DNA of 64,000 nt from Terrimonas ginsenosidimutans (GCF_022012415.1 NZ_JAKLTR010000017.1:91000-154999); one strand, 5' to 3'. Shown: positions 35,160 through 46,641, counted from the first letter of the stretch. The notes: generated by a model not told the origin, from the sequence alone. Translations and numbers: made by a program.

Positions 35160-35591
35160 TTACAGTGTTGAACCTTCGCTCTGTTTTGGCGCTTCTGCCT
35201 TTGGTTGCTGAGGCAGCTTCATATCAGGAAATAACACCGCGATCAACACTAAAACTGACGCGATCAACACTAAGTAAATACCTGTATGTTTCTCAGGGCA
35301 CTCACCCTGTCTGCAAACAGTAATGATAAAATAGTTTCTTACTGCCCAGGCAACGTTCAATGCCGCTACAATAAGATTTGTTCTTTTGGCCCAGATCCTC
35401 GGTATGAAATGAAGTATAAGAAATATGCCCCCGAGTAAAAGATGAAAATACCCCGGCTTGCCGAAGCTGGTTCCTTCTGCATTTACCCCGCTGATCGCAA
35501 TATTTCTTGCAGGCAGTGATGCCCATAACATAAAACAGGAACCAATCAGCAGCACTCCGGCAATCAATCCGATCCATTTGATCCAACGCAT
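35160..35591 (-). CDS. Small four-helix membrane protein of unknown function
   Basis: A 143-residue protein with about four TM helices (~4-23, 48-65, 72-92 and 102-120). It has a short outside loop with two Cys (VCRQGECPEKHTG) and a polar Pro/Lys/Glu-rich C-tail. No family is recognised. It is converged upon by the VIT transporter gene and repeat copy B. A TATCTTGC box just upstream (minus strand, around 35612) could be its -7 element. Confidence 0.7.
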   Translation of the reverse strand: MRWIKWIGLIAGVLLIGSCFMLWASLPARNIAISGVNAEGTSFGKPGYFHLLLGGIFLILHFIPRIWAKRTNLIVAALNVAWAVRNYFIITVCRQGECPEKHTGIYLVLIASVLVLIAVLFPDMKLPQQPKAEAPKQSEGSTL

Positions 35592-35627
35592 ACGTTCTAG
35601 ATTTGGGGCGCAAGATAAGAAAACGCA

Positions 35628-35677
35628 AATTGGGATACGCGAATTTCGCGAATTGGGATACGCGAATTTCGCGAATT
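35628..35677. repeat. Two tandem 23-bp units containing CGCGAATTTCGCG
   Basis: AATTGGGATACGCGAATTTCGCG is present twice in direct tandem (35628-35650 and 35651-35673) and followed by AATT (the unit is 23 bases). Each unit holds the odd palindrome CGCGAA-T-TTCGCG. It lies just upstream of the small membrane protein gene. Confidence 0.85.
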
Positions 35678-35718
35678 GCCCTTCAAACGATCTGAGCTTT
35701 TACCCAGCCTATAAAACG

Positions 35719-35759
35719 CAGAGCCGGAATCTTCCTGATAGTAGGAAATTCCGGCTCTG
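35719..35759. terminator. Bidirectional-type hairpin after the beta-barrel gene
   Basis: CAGAGCCGGAAT (35719-35730) pairs perfectly with ATTCCGGCTCTG (35748-35759), and an inner CCT/AGG pair extends the stem. On the minus strand it is followed by CGTTTTATA. It lies ~70 bases after the barrel gene's stop. Confidence 0.7.
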
Positions 35760-35826
35760 TTAATTCGTTACTTATTTTCTGATTGCTAATTCGAATCGCG
35801 AAATTAGTGTCGTATAATTTGCGTTA

Positions 35827-36504
35827 TCAGAATTTATAACCCACGGTAAAGCTCAGCACACGATGTTTGTTGTTATCATCATTTGACGAGTTCGCGCCTG
35901 ACTGGATCTTCGCAAGACCAAGACCGTAGTTAGCAGAGATCACAAGATTGCTTGCTTCCACACCAACCAGGGCATTCAGACCATAGTCAAAACGTTTTGC
36001 ACGGAATGCACCCGCACCTTCTTCATCGCTTGTCAATGGATCATCATCAGACCACTGAATGCTTTCCTTAAAGTTTACAAGACCATCAGCCTTGAATTTA
36101 CCACCTACTCCCATCGCTACGTATGGACCAGCACCTGCAAAGAACCGAACACCACCTGTTGGCGTTTTAAACACCAGGTTAACAGGTAGCTCAAGGTATT
36201 GCGGGTTGAATTGTAAACGTTGATACGTTGCATCTCCCGACTCTCCGTTTTGCCATTTTAATCCTTTGCCAGTGTAAAGCAGACCCGGTTGGATCGCGAA
36301 AAAATCTGTTACTTCAAAATCCCCAATGATACCTGCCTGCCAGGTTGTAAGAGCATTTGCGTCGTTGTATCCACCATTATCTTTATTAGACACATTTGCA
36401 ATGTTTACACCTCCCTTAATGATAGCTGTTGATTTTTGAGCGTATACGCCAAGAGAGCATAAAGACATAACAGCTCCGCAAAATAATAACTTTGTTGTTT
36501 TCAT
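35827..36504 (-). CDS. Outer-membrane beta-barrel (PorT-like) protein
   Basis: A 225-residue protein with a signal peptide (cleavage near VYAQ). Amphipathic strands such as AIIKGGVNIANVSN, FAIQPGLLYTGKGLKW, YLELPVNLVFK and VRFFAGAGPYVAMGVGG are the signature of the small PorT/OMP_b-brl_2 barrels of Bacteroidota. The chain ends in LSFTVGYKF, with the C-terminal Phe used for barrel insertion. The function of individual members is mostly unknown. It has its own terminator and appears monocistronic. Confidence 0.9.
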   Translation of the reverse strand: MKTTKLLFCGAVMSLCSLGVYAQKSTAIIKGGVNIANVSNKDNGGYNDANALTTWQAGIIGDFEVTDFFAIQPGLLYTGKGLKWQNGESGDATYQRLQFNPQYLELPVNLVFKTPTGGVRFFAGAGPYVAMGVGGKFKADGLVNFKESIQWSDDDPLTSDEEGAGAFRAKRFDYGLNALVGVEASNLVISANYGLGLAKIQSGANSSNDDNNKHRVLSFTVGYKF

Positions 36505-36767
36505 ATTCGTACAGTTTTATGCTGGAGATAAAACAAAAGGTTTGCCACTACCCTTTTGAGGCATGCCACTCATGAATGATGGAATTTTAACTTGTATCTA
36601 ATTCCACACATTATCAGCCTGCGCATACGTTTTACAAAACATAAAAGAGGAAACAAATCCACAGAAATAAGGCTGCAAGGAACTGGGCCAGTAACAGTTG
36701 TTCGTTCTTCGGGAACCGGTAATTGTGTGTAATAATTCCCCACAATCTTGTGAACCAAGGGGATTTA

Positions 36768-37454
36768 TCATGATTTATTATACACTTTGATCACCGCTTC
36801 ACGCAATGAATCAAAGGAAGGCTCACAATATGTGTGAACAATATCCGCTATGCTTTCCGCCTTCACCCATTTTGAGAAGTCCGCATCCGGCATGGCGTTT
36901 CTGTTTACCGCTGTATCTATTGTTGAAGGAACGATCACATGCGTTACCACCGAAGTGTTTTTGGCTTCTTCATTCATCAGTTCGGCGAGACGGAATACGA
37001 GCGACTTGGACAGTGCATAGGCCGTCATCCCCTTGCCCAGTTTCATATCAAGCCCCGGCTTGGAACCCGTTAAAAAGATACGACCGCTTTTCTGAAGAAG
37101 CATTTGCGTGAACACCGCTCTTGCGACATTATAAGTAGTAGTAAAATTGATATCATACTGCTTCATGATCTCATCCATCCCCGTCTCTTCTATCTTACCC
37201 ATTGCAAAACCACCAGCTGTAAGTACCGCGACGTCTATCACCGGGTATTTCTTCACTACAGCGGCAATGAACGCATTGCTTTCCTTTTCACTGGAAAGAT
37301 CAACGGTGTAGGCTTCAAAGCCCGGCTGACCATCAAACGGAGTGGCTGTTTTTTTGGTAGTTGTCCCAATCACTGTAGCACCTTCATTCAGGAACTTCTG
37401 GACTATGGCTTTGCCCAGACCGCCCGTTGCTCCCGTCACTATTACTGTTTTCAT
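36768..37454 (-). CDS. SDR family oxidoreductase
   Basis: A 228-residue short-chain dehydrogenase/reductase. The nucleotide-binding TGATGGLGKAI motif (Rossmann glycines) is at residues ~7-17, the VLTAGG segment is a variant of NNAG, and the active-site Tyr-Lys pair is in AYALSKSLV, with the catalytic Ser in FLTGS. The substrate is not predictable. It is a single gene, with an octamer-free gap on either side. Confidence 0.9.
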   Translation of the reverse strand: MKTVIVTGATGGLGKAIVQKFLNEGATVIGTTTKKTATPFDGQPGFEAYTVDLSSEKESNAFIAAVVKKYPVIDVAVLTAGGFAMGKIEETGMDEIMKQYDINFTTTYNVARAVFTQMLLQKSGRIFLTGSKPGLDMKLGKGMTAYALSKSLVFRLAELMNEEAKNTSVVTHVIVPSTIDTAVNRNAMPDADFSKWVKAESIADIVHTYCEPSFDSLREAVIKVYNKS

Positions 37455-37519
37455 TTTTTATTTTCAATTTACGAAATATCGCCTTTAACGACCTGCATGA
37501 TAGGGAACAGTTGTTGAGT

Positions 37520-38932
37520 TTATTTTGTTTTTCTTCTCAGATAAAAATAAAGAGGAATACCTGACGCGGTGAGTAAGAGGCCGAGCAATGAGTTAATGAC
37601 CGGCTGACGATGATTGATATAATTGCTGATATCATTCCAGACAGTCACAATTAGATAGAACAAAGAGAACAGGATAAATAAAAATGGAAGCACAGGATAA
37701 CCCCACGATTTATAAGGAAGCGTAGTTCCTGTCTTTTTTTTACGGAGCATGAATATTCCCACCGCACCCAGGGCATATGCGATCCAGGTAACAAATACGA
37801 ACATGTCTGCCAGCATATCAAATGATCCCGTAATGATAAAAAGACAGGTCCAGGCGGCATGAAGCCAGAGTGCGTTTCCCGGGGTGAGGTAAGTCTTGTG
37901 TGTTTTACCGGCCCAATGGAAAAAGTTCCGGTCATGTCCCATTGCATACGTCACCCGTGCAGTGGTCATCAGGTTGCCATTGACCGCTCCCAGTGTACAG
38001 ATCACAATAAAGACGGCAATGACCAGGCCGCCGGTATGTCCCCACGCGGCCTCAATCGCATCAGCGGCAACAAGCGAAGAGGTACTCATTTTCTCAACCG
38101 GCAGGATATAGAGATACGCCTGGTTGATCAATACATACACGATCATACAGATCAACATCCCCGTGATCAGGCTGCGGGGAATATTCTTTTGCGGATCTTT
38201 GATCTCTCCCGCCACAAACGTAATGTTGATCCATCCGTCATATGCATAGAAAGCACCAGTCATCGCGACGACGATCGCACCTATCATGTTGTCCGGAAGC
38301 TGTGCATTATTATGAAAGAAATTCGCCACATCCCCTTTACCGGAGAAGAGCAAGCCGCCGATCAGGATCGCGATCACCGCCAGTTTTAGCACTGTGGAGA
38401 TCACCTGGAATCCATTCCCTGCTCTCGCACTTCTGTAGTTGAGCCAGGTAAATGACAATACAAGCAATACTGCGACTGATTTTATGCCTATATCCTGCAA
38501 TGGGAAAAGATCTCCGATCAACGGAATATGCAATCGCGCAGCAGCAATGGTCGATTCATCAAAATAAGGAAGGTGCAAAAAGTAATTGGCATAACGCGCA
38601 CATACAAATGCAATTGCTGCAACTGCCGCTGTATTGATCACTGCGAGTGCGGACCAGCCATAGAGGAACGCGGTAAAGTTCCCAAAGATCCTGCGAAAGA
38701 AAACATAGATCCCTCCCGTTTCAGGCATTGCGGCCCCAAGTTCCGCATAGATCATTGCGCCGCTTAATGAAAGCAGACCGGCAATTACCCACACTACTGT
38801 AAGTAATACGGGCGACCCGAGTTGCGCAGCCATTGCGGCCGGTTTGATAAACACCGCTGAGCCGATAATACTTCCGGCAATGATCGAGGTGGCCGACCAG
38901 AAACCGATCTTTTTTGAAAGAGTTGATGGCAT
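37520..38932 (-). CDS. APC family amino-acid permease
   Basis: A 470-residue polytopic transporter with about 12 TM helices. The frame extends 56 codons upstream, but that part translates a GTTTAANN-like octamer array (38959-38990) and is not credible. The ATG at 38932 gives the standard N-terminus LSKKIGFWSATSIIAGSIIGSAVF. The GSIIGSAVF loop of TM1 and the TM6 region (AFYAYDGWINITFVAGEI) are typical of LAT-like exchangers. It probably moves neutral amino acids. Confidence 0.9.
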   Translation of the reverse strand: MPSTLSKKIGFWSATSIIAGSIIGSAVFIKPAAMAAQLGSPVLLTVVWVIAGLLSLSGAMIYAELGAAMPETGGIYVFFRRIFGNFTAFLYGWSALAVINTAAVAAIAFVCARYANYFLHLPYFDESTIAAARLHIPLIGDLFPLQDIGIKSVAVLLVLSFTWLNYRSARAGNGFQVISTVLKLAVIAILIGGLLFSGKGDVANFFHNNAQLPDNMIGAIVVAMTGAFYAYDGWINITFVAGEIKDPQKNIPRSLITGMLICMIVYVLINQAYLYILPVEKMSTSSLVAADAIEAAWGHTGGLVIAVFIVICTLGAVNGNLMTTARVTYAMGHDRNFFHWAGKTHKTYLTPGNALWLHAAWTCLFIITGSFDMLADMFVFVTWIAYALGAVGIFMLRKKKTGTTLPYKSWGYPVLPFLFILFSLFYLIVTVWNDISNYINHRQPVINSLLGLLLTASGIPLYFYLRRKTK

Positions 38933-39625
38933 TGTTCCCGGAAGATAGGGTGAAAGAAGTTTGAAAATGTAAAAGTTTGAGAGTTTAGAACCCGGAAGCT
39001 TTGAGCAGTTTGGATTGCCAGATCCGCGAACTAAAAAAAAGCTCCGTCTTATCAGACGAAGCTTTAACGATTTGCTTCTGGTTTCAACCTGAATACTCAA
39101 TTACTCGAATATACCTACGGCCCGGACATAAGATCTTTCCCGAAGGATTAACAGGTAAAGGAAGGAAATGGATTTCCCAGAATCACAATGGTAAGAGCGA
39201 TGGTCGCAAGACCAAATTAACAAGAACATTTCTGAAAAACAAGAGTAAACACCTATAAAGTTATTCATAGCCTATACACCTTTTGTGGTCTTCTCCAAAC
39301 AGTAAGGAAGGGCCGAAAACAATAGGCCTTGATATGCCGGGATGCATCATTTCAGCCCAGTCCGGTGGCAGGATCCCGCTCGCTCCGCATCCGCTATGTT
39401 GTCAATCTGCAAGGTATGGTATCGGGACGCCTGGTGATGATGTTGTCACTGAAAGCACAAAGGCTATCGTCCTTCTGAGGGTTCAACACACAGCAAAAAC
39501 CCTGGCCACGAACCAATATGAATACTAATATTTTTTTCTCTCTTTTTTAAAACGTCTACCTTACTGCATACCCAATTTCCCCTTTCCTCCAGCCCGCCTT
39601 CTCTTAATCATTTAAACGGTCTCAT
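38933..39625. other. 693-bp gap between the APC and DUF937-OmpA genes
   Basis: It contains an octamer-phased stretch (38959-38990, GTTTGAAA and relatives). A terminator-like hairpin AAAGCTcCGTCT/AGACGaAGCTTT at 39038-39065 has its T tract on the minus strand. The rest shows no convincing gene. A short minus-strand frame ending at 39261 (PPDWAEMMHPGISRP) may be a relic, since no upstream coding extends it. Confidence 0.55.
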
Positions 39626-40915
39626 ATGCCATTCAATCTGATTGATGCCGCGAAGAATATGATCCCACAGGATCTTATTACGAAGGCTGCCGGTTCCGCA
39701 GGTGAAAGCGAGCAGGGTATCTCCAAAGCGCTTACGGCGGCCATCCCTGCAGTTTTAATGGGCCTGCTGGGCAGAAATGCCTCCGGAGGGTCTACCGCCC
39801 TCCTCTCCATAGTAAAAGACGCCGCGGGCAACAATGCCTGGAGTAATATGAACAGCCTGCTTGGAAATACGGGAAGCGGGGGACTTGGCAGCACGGTTAT
39901 GGGCTGGCTGCGCTCTTTGTTTGGTGACAGGCTGGGAAAGATCACCGATGCAGTTGCCGGTTTTGCGGGTATAAAATCATCTTCCGCAAGCACCGTTCTG
40001 AACATGGCAGCACCCGCCACACTAGGGTCACTGGGAAAATATGTGCAGGAAAATAACCTCACCGCGGCGGGGTTAAGCTCGTTTCTCCAAAGTCAGCAAT
40101 CCATGATCCTCGGTTCTGTTCCTGGGGGAATGGATATTGCCGGCACACTTGGCATGCCCGGGATCATCACGTCCGGCGAACATATCACCGCTTCTTTCCC
40201 AACCCACAGAGCGGCAGAGACAGTGAAAAAGACCAATGCATGGATCTGGTTGACTACTTTACTCGTGGCCATGCTGCTGATCTGGCTTTTAAGCGGCAGA
40301 AGCTGTAACCAGCAAAAACTGGCTTCGGGTATTCCGGTCATTGCTGTAGATACTCCTGTTGCAGCCCCTCCGGCCGTTGCCACACCCACGTACAGATCAA
40401 CAGGGATCATCGACACTGTATCCGGTGACTTTGTTTATGATCAGGGTGAAGACATTGTGATCAGCCTGCCCAATAATACCGGTGATCTCAAAGCCGGTAA
40501 ATGGAGCACTGAAGCAAAGCTGGTTGAATTCCTTACTAATTCCTCCGCCAGAATTGATGAGAAAAATGGCAATTGGTTTGACTTCACCAACGTCCGCTTT
40601 AAAACCGGCGGAACCGTTATGACAACGTCTTCTTCCACCCAGTTACAGAACCTTGTGATGATCCTCCGCGCCTTCCCAAACGCCGTGTTCAAGATCGGAG
40701 GCTATACTGACAATACGGGTGATGCAGAAAAAAACCTGCTCCTCTCCCAACAACGTGCAGACTTTATTACCGCAGAGCTTATACGTCTCGGAGCCTCCCG
40801 TTCCCAGCTCACCGGCTCCGAAGGGTATGGAGACAAATACCCAGCAGCCGATAATGAAACCGCGGAAGGCCGTGCAATGAACAGACGGGTAGCCGTGAAT
40901 GTGAAAGCGAAGTAA
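39626..40915 (+). CDS. DUF937-OmpA fusion protein
   Basis: A 429-residue protein. Residues 1-~185 match DUF937 (FNLIDAAKNMIPQDLITKAA, ISKALTAAIPAVLMGLLG, MAAPATLGSLGKYV). A TM helix follows (~205-225, WIWLTTLLVAMLLIWLLSG), then a Thr/Pro-rich linker. The C-terminal OmpA domain (~315-429) binds peptidoglycan (FKIGGYTDNTGDAEKN, SQQRADFITAELI, NETAEGRAMNRRVAV). There is no N-terminal signal, so DUF937 should lie in the cytoplasm and OmpA in the periplasm. This ties a cytoplasmic module to the wall. Function unknown. Confidence 0.9.
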   Translation: MPFNLIDAAKNMIPQDLITKAAGSAGESEQGISKALTAAIPAVLMGLLGRNASGGSTALLSIVKDAAGNNAWSNMNSLLGNTGSGGLGSTVMGWLRSLFGDRLGKITDAVAGFAGIKSSSASTVLNMAAPATLGSLGKYVQENNLTAAGLSSFLQSQQSMILGSVPGGMDIAGTLGMPGIITSGEHITASFPTHRAAETVKKTNAWIWLTTLLVAMLLIWLLSGRSCNQQKLASGIPVIAVDTPVAAPPAVATPTYRSTGIIDTVSGDFVYDQGEDIVISLPNNTGDLKAGKWSTEAKLVEFLTNSSARIDEKNGNWFDFTNVRFKTGGTVMTTSSSTQLQNLVMILRAFPNAVFKIGGYTDNTGDAEKNLLLSQQRADFITAELIRLGASRSQLTGSEGYGDKYPAADNETAEGRAMNRRVAVNVKAK

Positions 40916-40986
40916 CAGAGACAAATCTGTCAGACGAAGCTTCTGAGAGATCTGTTTGCCAAACCATGCCTTCAATAAATGTTTAA

Positions 40987-41024
40987 AATACAGAAGCCTT
41001 CTGATGTCAGAAGGCTTCTGTATT
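40987..41024. terminator. 18-bp perfect palindrome between converging genes
   Basis: AATACAGAAGCCTTCTGA is followed by TG and its exact reverse complement. It lies midway between the DUF937-OmpA gene and the converging ABC-F gene and should stop transcription from both sides. An AT-rich tail (ATTATTTG) follows. Confidence 0.85.
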
Positions 41025-41097
41025 ATTTGAACATATCTAAATTCGGTGCCTCTCTTTCAGACTTCGCTAAAGCGTCGTCAGACAGGATCGCCATCAC

Positions 41098-42870
<1,773 letters not shown>

Positions 42871-42883
42871 TCAGCGTACAACG

Positions 42884-42911
42884 AAAAAATGCCGCCCATT
42901 CCGGGCGGCAT
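42884..42911 (-). terminator. Terminator of the secreted metalloprotease gene
   Basis: ATGCCGCCC/GGGCGGCAT with a 5-base loop is followed on the minus strand by TTTTTTCG. It lies 27 bases after the stop codon. Confidence 0.9.
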
Positions 42912-42937
42912 CTTATAGCAGGTTGGTATGTTGGGAC

Positions 42938-45900
42938 TTAGTAGATCATCACCTTGCTTTCGGTGATCTTTTTACCTGAGCCATCGCCTATAACCACATA
43001 GTAGATGCCTCTGGCCTTTCCGTTCAGATTGATGCTGTGGAGGGTATAAGGACCGTTCACGTTGAGCTGTGTGCTGTAGACCTGCTGTCCACGGGTATCG
43101 TAGATCGCAAGGGTCTGGCGGCCCGCTGCCCCGGTGCTGTTATAGAATGATACGGTAAATGTGCCGTTATTCGGTGTCGGATAAATGAACAGGTTACTGC
43201 TGGCTGTCGCGCCGATCGTCAATACATTCGATTCATTATTGCAACCAGTTGTCGGATTGACAATGCTCACTTTATAGTTACCGACTTCCACCGAATCCAC
43301 CAGGTAGCTGACCCCGGTAATTCCAGGAAGCACCTGGTCATTCCGGGTCCAGGTTATATTGAATCCGATTGGCGCAGGGTTGATCGCTGCATTAATGGTG
43401 GTGGTCTGCCCGGGCTGCAGATCGGTCAGCGGTGTCGCTGTCAGCTGTACGGTTGGTCTTGCATTCACCGTAAGCGTCGCGGCATTCGTTGGAGTGGTTG
43501 CCGTGCATGTGGCATTGGACAGCAATGCGCGATAGCGGTTGTTGTTCATTGCACTGGTTACGCTATTAACGGCTAATGTAGCGGTAGTCGCACCGCTGTA
43601 GGCGCCGCCGTTGGCGATATTAGCGAACGAGTTACCGCCATCCGTGCTTACCTGCCACTGATAGATCACCGCTATGGTACTTGTACCTGCCGCGGTAAAC
43701 GTCACATTGCCCGTTTCGCAGATCGTAACGCCCGCAGGCTGTGCAGACACGACAACCGGCGCAATTACCGTGAGGATCGCCGCGCTTGAATTGATGCTTT
43801 GTGAGCAGGTACCATTCACCTGCACACGGTAGCGGCTATTTGTCTGAGCAAGCTGTGCCGACGTAATGGTGTAAGTTGTACCGGTATTTACTCCCGGAGC
43901 TGGCGCATAGGTATTTCCACCGTCAACGCTTACCTGCCACTGATAGCTCACTGCATTGGTTGCTGTCACGGACAAAGTTGTATTGCTGTTCAGACAGGTG
44001 GATACAGACTGCGGCTGCGCTGTTACAGCGGGCGGTATCTGTGACTCTACGTTGAAGGTCAGCACCCGCGTTTTCTGCATGGCGCCAGCCGTACCCGTGA
44101 TCGTGACAGTGTAGGTCTGGCCTGCTGTAAGCAGATTGGTATTGTTCAACGTAACAACCGATGTGTTACCAGGTGCTACGGGGTTAGTGCCAAACGTTAT
44201 CGTTGCACCTGCCGGGAGATTATTCTGTCCCAGCGACAATGTTACCGGAGTATTGAATCCCAGTGTTGCCGTAGTACCGAGCGTCACATTTGAAGTGGTC
44301 TGCTGACAGGTAACGTTTACAGCAGCTGGTGTGGTGAAATTGAATTCAGGTCCGGTGATCGCGAAGTTTACATCCGATATATCAAAGAAGATATTTCCCA
44401 CAGCTTCCACTTTAATACGTGCGGTTGTGCTTGTATTCGCCGGAAGAGTAACATTATGCGTGCCATCATTGGGTGTACTGGCTACCAATTCCTGGAAAGT
44501 AAATCCGCCGTCATAAGAAATAGAAATTTTTACATTCAGACAGCTGACCGGTGTAGTATTAGTATTGTTAACACTCCAGGTGATAGTTTGAGTAGTTCCG
44601 GCCCCCCAGGATACTGCAGTATTGGGGCTGGTTACGGCAAATGGTCCGGCGTTAGCGGCAACAGCCAGCAGCATATCGGCATCGCGTGTATTTCCGCCAG
44701 CTGGATGATTATCTCTGACGGTTAAACGGAAGACCAGGTTTCGCCCGATAGTTGGCAATTTTTCCCAGGTCCCCACATTCTGATTGTTGAGGATTGTGCT
44801 CAACTGGGGAAAAGTGCGGCTCGGTGAAGTACTGTATGGCATCGACCGGAATAAAGGTCCGGCTGCTGTGCCGGGATTGATCGAGGTTTGGGCAGAAGTT
44901 GCAGAGTTAAATTGTTCCCAGGTATAGGTAAGTATATCTCCAGGATCCGCATCTGAACCACTTCCGGTCAGGGTGAATGGCGTTGCCCTGGGGATAGTAT
45001 AATCATTTCCGGGAATTGCAATGGGGGTATTGTTGCCTGTGGAAGTCACAACAGCACATCCGCCACCTGTTGCACCTTTTACGTAATCAGTTACCTGCTG
45101 GATGCTTGCCGCATGAAAATAATCATCAGAATGATCCTGCACATCACTCATCGGGGTGATCCCGGCATATCCCATGATCGTACTTCCACTGCCCGGTTCC
45201 ATTTGTACGCCGGAGCCTTCAAAGTTATGAGAGAAAGTATGGTTCGCCCCGAACTGATGCCCCATTTCATGAGTAGTAAAATCCACTACGAAAGGATCCC
45301 CTTCGGGAATAAAATGTGAAGTAAAAGCTCTTCCTTTCATGCCTTCTTTACAAACACAGGCAATACAACCTGCATTACCATTGTTATTGGCCGGGCTTGA
45401 TTCGCGGTGTACCAGGTGGCCGATATCATAGTTGTTTGTGCCGATCACCGCGTCCAAATTGGCCTGACCGTTCAACGTGGATGGCCATGGATCAGTTACC
45501 GGATCAAGATAGATCACGAGATCGTTAGTTGCGATCAGGTTCATGTGAATACCGAAGTCGCGTTCATATATTCCATTTGTACGAACCATCAACGTTACCA
45601 TTGCTGCAAGCACTTTTGCCCTGCGTACTGCATCGTTTGCTTCTGATCCGTTGAGGAAGAACTGTGCATATTCACCGGTACAACCCAATGCAAGGCGGTA
45701 GGTGCGCAGCTTCGCATCATCTGCACCACGGCCGGTTGATCCCGCGGGAGGAGCCGGCACATCAAAACTTGAATTATCAGCCGATTCCTGAGTGAGACAG
45801 CGAAATTCTTTTTTATAGTTAACAACGTCTTTACGGGAGAAGATCACATAGTATTTACCATCGCGGTCTACCGGGTCAATGTACATCGTTTTTTTGTCGG

Positions 45901-46330
45901 CACTAAGAACCATGGCGTGAAAGCCGCGGGGAGAAAAATCGAAGTGAACAACAGAACCCGGATCATCTATACCCTGGCCAATATAAGTCTTGATGTCAGG
46001 ATATTTAGCAGCAAGAACAGGATCCATCACAACGGATTCCACCGCCCTGAATCTTTCAGGAATTCCGTCAGAATTAGGAATGGTGATAATAAAGGCTGAT
46101 TTATCCGCTGCCACCAGTTCTCTTTTGGGAGCACGTTTCAACGCTTCCTGCATTACAGGCTCGTCCAATTGAAATATTTTATACGCTACAGGTTTGTAAC
46201 GGCCGCCTGCGAACAGATCTTTTCCCAGTGCGCTTTCACTGACTTCTTTCCATTCACGTTGTGCAAACAGCACAGACGAGCAGATCAGCAATACCAGGAA
46301 TAAAAATGCTTTCGGGTAGAACTTCCTCAT
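42938..46330 (-). CDS. Secreted reprolysin-type metzincin protease with T9SS domain
   Basis: An 1130-residue exported protease, using the ATG at 46330 because it gives a clean signal peptide (MRKFYPKAFLFLVLLICSSV, FAQ). Residues ~75-140 are a propeptide-like region. The catalytic domain carries the metzincin zinc motif HEMGHQFGANH and the Met-turn TIMGYAG. Next come a beta-rich region, two Ig-like repeats (both with SYQWQVS- or IYQWQVS-type strands) and a final T9SS type A sorting domain (IYPTPNNGTFTVSFY, GIYYVVIGDG). It should be exported by the type IX system and may be surface bound. The ten upstream codons back to 46360 are probably not translated. Confidence 0.93.
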   Translation of the reverse strand: MRKFYPKAFLFLVLLICSSVLFAQREWKEVSESALGKDLFAGGRYKPVAYKIFQLDEPVMQEALKRAPKRELVAADKSAFIITIPNSDGIPERFRAVESVVMDPVLAAKYPDIKTYIGQGIDDPGSVVHFDFSPRGFHAMVLSADKKTMYIDPVDRDGKYYVIFSRKDVVNYKKEFRCLTQESADNSSFDVPAPPAGSTGRGADDAKLRTYRLALGCTGEYAQFFLNGSEANDAVRRAKVLAAMVTLMVRTNGIYERDFGIHMNLIATNDLVIYLDPVTDPWPSTLNGQANLDAVIGTNNYDIGHLVHRESSPANNNGNAGCIACVCKEGMKGRAFTSHFIPEGDPFVVDFTTHEMGHQFGANHTFSHNFEGSGVQMEPGSGSTIMGYAGITPMSDVQDHSDDYFHAASIQQVTDYVKGATGGGCAVVTSTGNNTPIAIPGNDYTIPRATPFTLTGSGSDADPGDILTYTWEQFNSATSAQTSINPGTAAGPLFRSMPYSTSPSRTFPQLSTILNNQNVGTWEKLPTIGRNLVFRLTVRDNHPAGGNTRDADMLLAVAANAGPFAVTSPNTAVSWGAGTTQTITWSVNNTNTTPVSCLNVKISISYDGGFTFQELVASTPNDGTHNVTLPANTSTTARIKVEAVGNIFFDISDVNFAITGPEFNFTTPAAVNVTCQQTTSNVTLGTTATLGFNTPVTLSLGQNNLPAGATITFGTNPVAPGNTSVVTLNNTNLLTAGQTYTVTITGTAGAMQKTRVLTFNVESQIPPAVTAQPQSVSTCLNSNTTLSVTATNAVSYQWQVSVDGGNTYAPAPGVNTGTTYTITSAQLAQTNSRYRVQVNGTCSQSINSSAAILTVIAPVVVSAQPAGVTICETGNVTFTAAGTSTIAVIYQWQVSTDGGNSFANIANGGAYSGATTATLAVNSVTSAMNNNRYRALLSNATCTATTPTNAATLTVNARPTVQLTATPLTDLQPGQTTTINAAINPAPIGFNITWTRNDQVLPGITGVSYLVDSVEVGNYKVSIVNPTTGCNNESNVLTIGATASSNLFIYPTPNNGTFTVSFYNSTGAAGRQTLAIYDTRGQQVYSTQLNVNGPYTLHSINLNGKARGIYYVVIGDGSGKKITESKVMIY

Positions 46331-46446
46331 AAACATCAGAAATTGGTTAGGGATTATCAACTAAAAATATTGATATTTCCCTGTCCGCGCAAAAAAGAAA
46401 ATCCGGGGACTGGGGAGGGAAAGTGGGAGAAATGGGAGGGATAAAA

Positions 46447-46510
46447 GTTTAATAGTTTAAAAGTTTAAGGGTTTAATAGTTTAAGGGTTTGAAGGTTCAA
46501 TAGTTAAAAA
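46447..46510 (+). repeat. Eight tandem GTTTAANN octamers
   Basis: GTTTAATA, GTTTAAAA, GTTTAAGG, GTTTAATA, GTTTAAGG, GTTTGAAG, GTTCAATA and GTTAAAAA follow each other with no break in an exact 8-bp register. A reverse-complement array (TTTTAAAC type) lies at 46724-46764, so the two can pair around the two terminators between them. Confidence 0.9.
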
Positions 46511-46511
46511 T

Positions 46512-46542
46512 AAAAACCGCCCCGGATCGGGGCGGTTTTTTA
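46512..46542. terminator. GC-rich terminator 1 downstream of groEL
   Basis: ACCGCCCC/GGGGCGGT with A and T tracts on either side. It is part of the first unit of a ~130-bp tandem duplication and would work in both directions. Confidence 0.9.
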
Positions 46543-46641
46543 TAGAGCTTTAAGGTTATATTGGTTTAAATCGGGGTTGTGTGTCTGAAACAACTTTTAA
46601 ACCTTCTAAACCTTGCTTTGAACTCCCTTCAGATACAATGG

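Noticed and set aside
36570..36758. 62-codon minus-strand frame before the beta-barrel gene
   Set aside because: No domain, no signal peptide, and it overlaps the region expected to hold the barrel gene's promoter.
38933..39100. 56-codon N-terminal extension of the APC permease
   Set aside because: It translates an octamer-phased repeat and basic residues, while the internal ATG gives the family's standard N-terminus.
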